Origin: Undibacterium sp. CCC3.4 | GTDB lineage: Bacteria; Pseudomonadota; Gammaproteobacteria; Burkholderiales; Burkholderiaceae_D | Direction: 5' to 3' | DNA length: 64,000 nt | Assembly (NCBI RefSeq): GCF_034347425.1 | Contig: NZ_CP133779.1 | Span: 3,906,001 to 3,970,000, forward strand | Part shown: positions 57,902-64,000 of the stretch, piece by piece | Layout: each line of letters begins with the position of its first letter | Position numbering within the stretch: the stretch's first letter is position 1 | The notes under the pieces: model-generated | Database searches by the model: none | Seen by the model: only the letters and a program-made list of their open reading frames with translations | What the model was told of the DNA's origin: nothing | Made by a program: the position numbers and the translations under genes

Positions 57902-58546
57902 TTTTTCTTCCCCAGGTGGTACTGCAAATCGATGCCTGAGCGCGGCTTTTTCTTGCGCTTTTTTTAATATAGTTCAGGCATTGAAATCGCACAAAACAAT
58001 CTGCTCAAGCGCGCCTTTTTTTGCGCATATTTTTGCGCAGTATTTTTTGGGAGAAATCTTTTTCAGGCGCGATCAGAGAGAACGTTGTTTTTACATCCAT
58101 GCGCGTGGGCGTGAAATAAAAAAACATGGATTTCAGAAATGTTTCGCAACTGAATTAATTTCGATTCAGCTTTTTTTTCAGCATTATTTCGCACCGGAAA
58201 GTCGCCGTTTTCTGCGCGTTGTTTACTTGAATTAAATTCACAAAATAGCTTAACAAAAATTAAAAAATGCTTGGAAAGCCTTGCTGGGGATAGATTTACA
58301 AAAAAATGACAAATCGATTGCATTTTGCTCGCACCAAAAAAATGCCTGCCAGAACGCAGACTAATTACGGCATTTACTAAGGGCATGATTTCTCAATAAA
58401 AACAAAATATTTTCTTGCCGAATTCGTGTTTGGAAAAATTTATTTTCAGCTGGAATTTGCTTGAGAAAAAAAATAATAGCTTGCACATTTACCTTGAATT
58501 TTTAACAAGTTGCATCTTTAATACAAACAAGCTTGAGTAAAAAGTA
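57902..58546. other. AT-rich intergenic region, no gene recognised
   Basis: This stretch is much richer in A+T than the flanks, with many T and A runs. No convincing gene was found; a minus-strand frame at 58063-58386 lacks a ribosome site and any family pattern. The low GC and its position before the adhesin gene suggest a promoter/regulatory region of horizontally acquired type, perhaps silenced by H-NS-like proteins. Confidence 0.5.
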
Positions 58547-58822
58547 GTGAGATTTTCGTCTCTTTTCCAAGCAGAAATTTCCGTCAAGAATGATTCAAAA
58601 AATTTGCGCAAGGACGCGAAAGCACTTATGAAACCTGGCCCATTCCACCACGCTGATGCAGCGAAAAAACGCTACTACGCCGAGCCGCTTGCCATGCTGC
58701 TTGAGGGCGCAAAACAGCAGCGCTTTTCCAGCAAACTTCCTCTGCTCTTGAAGCCGCAATACTGCCCGGCTTGCACTCTCTCCGATAACGACCACTCCGC
58801 CACCGAACTGGAAAAATCATGA
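58547..58822 (+). CDS. Possible small protein overlapping the adhesin start
   Basis: 91 residues from a GTG start, or 64 from the ATG at 58628 (MKPGPFHHADAAKKRYY). It ends in TGA that overlaps the adhesin ATG by four bases, the usual sign of translational coupling. No family was recognised, and no strong ribosome site precedes either start. It contains CPACTLSD near the end. It may be a real leader gene or a chance frame whose translation sets the level of the adhesin. Confidence 0.35.
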   Translation: MRFSSLFQAEISVKNDSKNLRKDAKALMKPGPFHHADAAKKRYYAEPLAMLLEGAKQQRFSSKLPLLLKPQYCPACTLSDNDHSATELEKS

Positions 58823-61800
58823 ACCACATCTTTCGCTTAATCTGGAACAAACTCACTGCATCCTTGGTGGCGGTGGCTGAAAATTGTAAATCGCAAGGCA
58901 AGGGCCGGCGCACGGTGCGCAGCCTGAAGACACCGCGCCTGGCCAATTTACAGCTACGCAGTGTGGGGCTATTAGCTTTACTGTTTATCAGTGCACCGGC
59001 TACGTCGATCACCGTTAATTGGACTACGCGCGGCGGGCCTTGGGATACCACGACACCGATTTGGCTCAGCGGTACCACGTTGGTGCCTTGGGATAATACG
59101 GCTAACAATGGCGTCGGCTATGATGCCAATTTTCCCGGGCTCGCGGGTTCATTAGGCAAGACCATCACGGTAACCGGCACGATCAAATTAAAAAATTTGA
59201 CTCTCACAGCACCCTATCCCACTCTCATCACCGGCGGGCAGTTACAGTTACAAAATGTAGGCGGAGACAGTAGCAGCATTATTTCCAATTCAGGCAACCT
59301 CACCATCAGCAGTGAACTCAGCGGCACCGGCACCAGCAGCAGCAACAACGGCACCGGCCTCGCCGGGCTTAACGTGGATATGCGGAACAATGGCACGTTG
59401 ACCTTGACCGCTACCAATACTTTCGCAGGACCGGTTCAAATTAAAAGCGGCACCTTGCAGATTGGCAATGGCGGCACGACCGGGACGCTCGGTGACGTGT
59501 CCAGAAACGCCCTTGGCGGCGGCGGCGGCGGCAGCGTCATTCTTAATCGTGGCACACTGATCTTCAATCATAGTAATGATGTGACGATGGACAGACTCTT
59601 AGTAGGCGGCAACCTGGTCCAAGCCGGCAGCGGTACCCTTACCATGAACTTGAGTTCGATTTCTCAGGTATATGGTTACCCTGGCAACCAATTCTTTCTT
59701 AAAAACGGCAATATTCTGTTCGATTTTACCGCTCCGAAAGGAGTGAGAAGCGATATGACTACTTGGGGTACCGGATTCTTCATGGATAATGTCGGCTCTT
59801 CCTTTATTGTGAAGGGAGGCCCTCTCGAAGTGCTTAATGGCAGCAGCGCACAGAGTTTTCAATCCATGGTGACAGAGAGTGGTTACGGTGGCACATTTCA
59901 GCTCATCGCCAACCCCAGCGCCAACATGAATGTCTTTATTCAGAGTTTGCTTCCAAACGTCATCACGAATTTTGTCGGAGCGACGGGCACGACCCCTGGT
60001 GCGCGCATTGTCACACTCAGCAGTGCCGGTGCCAACGATGGCCAGACTCAACTCGCAGGTGGCGCTTTATGGAATGGCAGTAATTTTGCATCCATTCAAA
60101 AATTGGGTATCGCAAATTATGTCGTCCCTCTTGCTGCAGCTCAAACACTGGTGACACCAGGCGGCAGCGCCGGTGCCGGTGCGATACCGAGTAAGCCGGG
60201 GCAAAATGTCATCATTAATCTGCAAAATCCCACCGGTGCCGGTGGCCCGGTCATCCTTGGTGCCGCATCGGCCTTCGTCCAATCGATACTCAGCAGTGCC
60301 ACGACCGCGCCCACCGTGATCGCCCTCAACACGAATTCGGCCAACGACACACTGTCCGTAGGCGCTAGTAACACCGGGTACAGCCAAAACGGTGCCATTG
60401 CCATTACCACGACAGGACAATCGCTGACTATCGGCCAAACGCCGAATCAAGGTGTGCTGACGGCCGGCGCAGGCAGCGGCGGAATCCTCAATCTGATCAA
60501 TGCCAGCCCCACGGCAACGATGACGATCAATGCCGCGATTAAAAATGCGAGCGGCCCGGTTTCTGTCGGCATTGCCAACCTCGCCAACGGCACGACGATA
60601 CTGGCCGGCGATAACACTTACACGGGCGGCACCATTATCGGCGGCAGCAGCATGGTCGGGGCCAGCAATGTCGGCACCGTGCAAGTCGGCAACGGCGGCA
60701 CCACTGGCAGCCTCGGCAGCGGCAATGTCCTCAACTATGCCAATCTGGTTTTAAAGCGCAGCGACACGGTCAACCTGACCGGCACCATCAGTGGTTCCGG
60801 CTCGCTGAATCAAAATGGCAGCGGTGCGCTGATCATGAATGGTAACAATACTTATACCGGCAATACCATCATCAGCAACGGCAGCATACGCGCCGGCATT
60901 GCCAATGCTTTCAGCCCGACTTCAGCGATACAGTTTTTATCGCCCTCGGCCATCCTCGATCTTGGTGGTTTCAATCAAACCCTGGCCGCCTTGTCGGGCA
61001 GTCTGGGCATTATCACCAATAACGGTGCCAATAATGCCGTGTTGACCACCGGCGGTGATAACAATGACAGCAGCTTCGGTGGCACGATGATTGATGGCAG
61101 CAACCCTGCCAATGGTAGCAAGACCAGTTTGTCGCTGACCAAGGCTGGCGGCGGCACGATGACCTTGGCTGGCGTCAATACCTATACCGGTGCCACGACC
61201 ATCAGTGGCGGCGTGCTCAAGGCGGCCGTGGCGAATGCTTTCGGTGTCAATTCTGCCGTCAGCTTGACGAATAACACCTTGCTCGATTTGGGTGGCAAGG
61301 ATCAGGCCATCGGTTCTTTGTCGGGGGCTGGCACGGTCGGCACGACGGTTGCCAAGGCTGCGACGCTGACCACCGGCGGCGACAACAGTTCGAGTACTTT
61401 TGCCGGCATCATTAAAGATATTGCTGCGCCTGTGTCCTTGGTGAAAACCGGTAGTGGCACGCAAATTTTGAGCGGTGCCAATACTTACAGCGGCAGCACC
61501 ACGATTGCGGCGGGTACCTTGCAAATAGGTACGGGCAGCTACACCGGCAGTCTCGGAACCAATACCGGCCCGATTATCAACAATGGCACACTGACGATTG
61601 CCCGCGGCGACGCGTTTACGCTCAGCAATGCGATCATCGGTACCGGCAACCTGATACAGAAAACCGGCGGCACCACTACTCTTACCGGTGCCAACACCTA
61701 TACCGGCACCACCACTGTCGAGACCGCCCTCGTTGCCGGTGCCGACAACGTTCTCGGCACCAATTCAGCCGTTACCGTGTTGGGGACGTTGTATTTGAAT

Positions 61801-64000
61801 GGCAAGAATCAAAGCATAGGCTCGCTCGAAGGCAGCGGCTATGTCAATACCAATACGGCGGCAACACTGATAACGGGAAGCAACAATACTTCCACGTTGT
61901 TTAACGGCCACATCCAGGATGGAGGGAGCGGGCTGGCGCTGACCAAGATCGGCAGCGGCACACTGATACTCGGCTCTGATAACCAATACAGTGGACCGAC
62001 CACAATCACCTCAGGAACACTGCAAATAGGCGCTAACGTGCCGAATGGATCTGCCACAATTGGTACTGGCACCATCATCAATAACAGCGCACTGGTTTTC
62101 AAAAATCCCAATTATATTACCCTTAGTCAGCTGATCACCGGCAGCGGCAGCATGACACAGAACGGCGCGGGCACGATTTATATAGGTAACAGCAATAACG
62201 ACTTTACCGGCCCGACCAACGTCCTCAGTGGGATCTTACAAGCAGGGGTAAGCAATGTTCTTGGTAAAAATTCGGCGTTCACCCTTAGCAGCGGCGCGAC
62301 CATTGAATTGTTCGGCACGAATCAAAGTCTTGGTTCTCTGGCCGGCACTGGTGGTGTCGTGCACAGCGACGCCTTCAATAGCCCGTCTGTGCTGACCATC
62401 GGCGGCGACAACACCAACACCGCTTACGCTGGCACCATTACCGGTGGACGATCAATCTTTTCTGTTAACAAAGTTGGTACTGGAACGCTTATTCTCAGTG
62501 GCAATAATACTTACGCTAACGGCACTGTTAGCACTGCCGGCACGACCACGATCACGGCAGGCACGCTGCAAGTCGGCAATGGCGGCACCAGTGGGACGCT
62601 AGGTGACAAAGGTGCTGTCGTCAATAACGGCACCTTAATCTTGAGCCGCAGCGACGACAGCATTTTTAACAACCCGATTTCCGGCAGCGGCACCCTGACC
62701 CACAGCGGCAGCGGCGACACCCGACTCGGTGGCGTCAATACCTATACCGGTGCAACCACGCTCAAAGACGGCAGCTTTTCGGCCGGTGTGGTGAATGCCT
62801 TCGGCAATAATTCGGCCGTCAACATGGCCATCGATACCACGATCGATTTGCATGGCTTCAACCAAACCGTAGGCAGCTTGGCGGGGGCCGGTGGCATCGT
62901 TACCAACAAGGGCACGGCGGCGGCGACGCTCAATACTGGCGGCGATAATACCAGTGCCAGTTTCGCCGGCGCGATACAGGATGGCAGCGCTAAAACTGCC
63001 TTGACCAAGTCTGGCAGCGGCACGCAAACCATGGCCGGCATCAATACCTACAGCGGTGCCACCACCTTGAGCGGCGGCACCTTGGCAGCCGGTGCCGTGA
63101 ATGCCCTGTCGGCCAATTCGGCACTGAGCATGGCCAGCGGTAGCACTTTGGACTTGGTTGGCTTCAATCAAAACATCGCTTCCCTGTCAGGCACAGCCGG
63201 CACGGTGACCAACAGCGGGGCCAGGTCGGCGCGTCTGTTTACCGGTAGCGACAACAGCAACACCAGCTTTGGCGGCATCATTCAGGATGGCGTGTCGGCT
63301 ACTGGCTTGCTCAAGACCGGTACCGGCACCCAAACTCTGACAAATGCCAATACCTACAGCGGCTCGACCACGGTGAATGGCGGCACCTTGTTGCTCGACT
63401 ATTCGGCACCCGGTGCCGTGGCCAGTAATATCATTGCCGCCAGCTCGAAATTATCACTTGGTGGCGGTACCTTGGCGGTGAAAGGCAGGACTGGTCAAAA
63501 TGGCTTGGTGCAATCATTCCAAAGCCTTAACGGCGCTGCCGGTGCGGTGCAGTTGATACAAAATGGGGCCACCGACATTGATGTCAATATCGGCATCATC
63601 ACCAGCAAAGGCGGCCTGAATTTCCTCGGCGCTACCGGCGTGGCCAGCGGCGCGCGCTTCATTACCAGCAGCAGTGCCGGTGCCAACAATGGACAAACCC
63701 AGTTGGCCGGCGGCTCGCTGTGGAATGGCGACAGCTTTGCGTCTATTCAAACTTCGGGTGGCATCAATTATGTGGTGGCACTGACGACACCGCAACAAAA
63801 CATCTTTACCAATACGGCTAACGGTAGCATCGCCGTGCCGAATATTGCGGCACAAAATGCCATCGTCACGATCAAGAATAGCAGCGGTGTCGTCATGCCT
63901 AACTATTTGGCTGCCAGTACAACGACTCTGCAATCGCTGTTAATGGATTCCAGCACCGGTGCGGCCACCATCGCCATGAACCACAATACGCCCAACGATA
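58819..64000 (+). CDS. Giant autotransporter-type adhesin with ESPR signal peptide and PATR repeats, truncated by window end
   Basis: The frame stays open from 58819 to the edge, at least 1727 residues. The N-terminus MNHIFRLIWNKLTASLVAVAE is an extended signal peptide region (ESPR) of type V secretion proteins, followed by a hydrophobic core (SVGLLALLFISAPATS). The rest is Gly/Thr/Asn/Ser-rich autotransporter-associated beta-strand repeats with the recurring pattern NTYTGATTISGGVLKA and a unit of roughly 75-80 residues. A module with SAGANDGQTQLAGGALWNG (~60020) recurs as SAGANNGQTQLAGGSLWNG (~63670). It should form a long beta-helix on the cell surface; the translocator barrel would lie beyond the window. 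Minus-strand frames within it are shadows of the repeats. Confidence 0.92.
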   Translation, partial: MNHIFRLIWNKLTASLVAVAENCKSQGKGRRTVRSLKTPRLANLQLRSVGLLALLFISAPATSITVNWTTRGGPWDTTTPIWLSGTTLVPWDNTANNGVGYDANFPGLAGSLGKTITVTGTIKLKNLTLTAPYPTLITGGQLQLQNVGGDSSSIISNSGNLTISSELSGTGTSSSNNGTGLAGLNVDMRNNGTLTLTATNTFAGPVQIKSGTLQIGNGGTTGTLGDVSRNALGGGGGGSVILNRGTLIFNHSNDVTMDRLLVGGNLVQAGSGTLTMNLSSISQVYGYPGNQFFLKNGNILFDFTAPKGVRSDMTTWGTGFFMDNVGSSFIVKGGPLEVLNGSSAQSFQSMVTESGYGGTFQLIANPSANMNVFIQSLLPNVITNFVGATGTTPGARIVTLSSAGANDGQTQLAGGALWNGSNFASIQKLGIANYVVPLAAAQTLVTPGGSAGAGAIPSKPGQNVIINLQNPTGAGGPVILGAASAFVQSILSSATTAPTVIALNTNSANDTLSVGASNTGYSQNGAIAITTTGQSLTIGQTPNQGVLTAGAGSGGILNLINASPTATMTINAAIKNASGPVSVGIANLANGTTILAGDNTYTGGTIIGGSSMVGASNVGTVQVGNGGTTGSLGSGNVLNYANLVLKRSDTVNLTGTISGSGSLNQNGSGALIMNGNNTYTGNTIISNGSIRAGIANAFSPTSAIQFLSPSAILDLGGFNQTLAALSGSLGIITNNGANNAVLTTGGDNNDSSFGGTMIDGSNPANGSKTSLSLTKAGGGTMTLAGVNTYTGATTISGGVLKAAVANAFGVNSAVSLTNNTLLDLGGKDQAIGSLSGAGTVGTTVAKAATLTTGGDNSSSTFAGIIKDIAAPVSLVKTGSGTQILSGANTYSGSTTIAAGTLQIGTGSYTGSLGTNTGPIINNGTLTIARGDAFTLSNAIIGTGNLIQKTGGTTTLTGANTYTGTTTVETALVAGADNVLGTNSAVTVLGTLYLNGKNQSIGSLEGSGYVNTNTAATLITGSNNTSTLFNGHIQDGGSGLALTKIGSGTLILGSDNQYSGPTTITSGTLQIGANVPNGSATIGTGTIINNSALVFKNPNYITLSQLITGSGSMTQNGAGTIYIGNSNNDFTGPTNVLSGILQAGVSNVLGKNSAFTLSSGATIELFGTNQSLGSLAGTGGVVHSDAFNSPSVLTIGGDNTNTAYAGTITGGRSIFSVNKVGTGTLILSGNNTYANGTVSTAGTTTITAGTLQVGNGGTSGTLGDKGAVVNNGTLILSRSDDSIFNNPISGSGTLTHSGSGDTRLGGVNTYTGATTLKDGSFSAGVVNAFGNNSAVNMAIDTTIDLHGFNQTVGSLAGAGGIVTNKGTAAATLNTGGDNTSASFAGAIQDGSAKTALTKSGSGTQTMAGINTYSGATTLSGGTLAAGAVNALSANSALSMASGSTLDLVGFNQNIASLSGTAGTVTNSGARSARLFTGSDNSNTSFGGIIQDGVSATGLLKTGTGTQTLTNANTYSGSTTVNGGTLLLDYSAPGAVASNIIAASSKLSLGGGTLAVKGRTGQNGLVQSFQSLNGAAGAVQLIQNGATDIDVNIGIITSKGGLNFLGATGVASGARFITSSSAGANNGQTQLAGGSLWNGDSFASIQTSGGINYVVALTTPQQNIFTNTANGSIAVPNIAAQNAIVTIKNSSGVVMPNYLAASTTTLQSLLMDSSTGAATIAMNHNTPND

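Noticed and set aside
58063..58386. 107-residue minus-strand frame in the AT-rich gap
   Set aside because: No ribosome site and no family features; the composition follows the AT-rich background.
60067..63933. Long minus-strand frames of 140-205 residues
   Set aside because: They mirror the GC-biased third positions of the adhesin repeats on the plus strand and repeat the same low-complexity pattern. No ribosome sites or families are visible.

Overview
The window looks like a chromosomal segment of a betaproteobacterium, most likely Burkholderiales and perhaps Oxalobacteraceae (the Undibacterium/Janthinobacterium/Massilia neighbourhood). This rests on moderate GC, the prfB-lysS pairing, a Pat-type acetyltransferase, an MdtABC-OprM efflux operon, a queE-queD-tadA operon and many 'cgtcattcc...ggaa' intergenic repeats. 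The genus is an inference. No rRNA or tRNA gene was seen.

Layout. 1-3.4 kb: the end of a DctB-like sensor kinase, its sigma-54 response regulator, and an orphan branched-chain amino acid binding protein. 3.4-9.4 kb: a YqcI/YcgG-family (heme N-hydroxylase-like) protein fused to a cupin, an alpha/beta hydrolase without its nucleophile serine, and a histone-deacetylase-family enzyme followed by a Pat-type protein acetyltransferase. 9.4-13.4 kb: a Ser/Thr-rich small protein, a type II restriction-modification pair (DUF4928-like protein plus C5-cytosine methyltransferase), a MITE-like element and a GhrA-like reductase. 13.5-26.3 kb: mostly housekeeping, with an RNase H-like protein, YgiQ, a small zinc-ribbon-like protein, prfB with its programmed frameshift, lysS, an ABC exporter with a membrane cupin, a renalase-like flavoprotein, a CBS protein, and a metY-hydrolase-LysE group. 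26.3-28.3 kb: a perfect inverted repeat, a VapBC toxin-antitoxin pair and a DHH phosphoesterase.

29.1-39.0 kb is a long minus-strand set of acyl-CoA and lipid catabolism genes (thiolase, acyl-CoA dehydrogenase, two SDRs, two thioesterases, MDR reductase, serine hydrolase, epoxide-hydrolase-like enzyme, GNAT). It is interrupted and bracketed by two copies of a dispersed repeat. 39.6-52.2 kb: an MHS-type MFS transporter, a tripartite RND efflux operon and a chemotaxis receptor. 52.3-55.0 kb: queE-queD-tadA-ldcA. 55.1-56.4 kb: a nested tandem repeat array (three copies carrying 2, 3 and 4 internal 24-bp units) directly beside an HTH/GIY-YIG nuclease gene pair. 56.4-57.9 kb: DUF2256, DCC-family and pirin proteins. 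After an AT-rich gap, the window ends inside a giant autotransporter-type adhesin (ESPR signal peptide, many PATR repeats) that runs off the right edge.

The two best candidates for something new are the N-hydroxylase-like/cupin fusion at 3.4-4.5 kb, whose two-domain logic recalls N-N bond forming enzymes, and the HTH/GIY-YIG pair beside the nested repeats, which may be a nuclease-driven repeat-spreading system.
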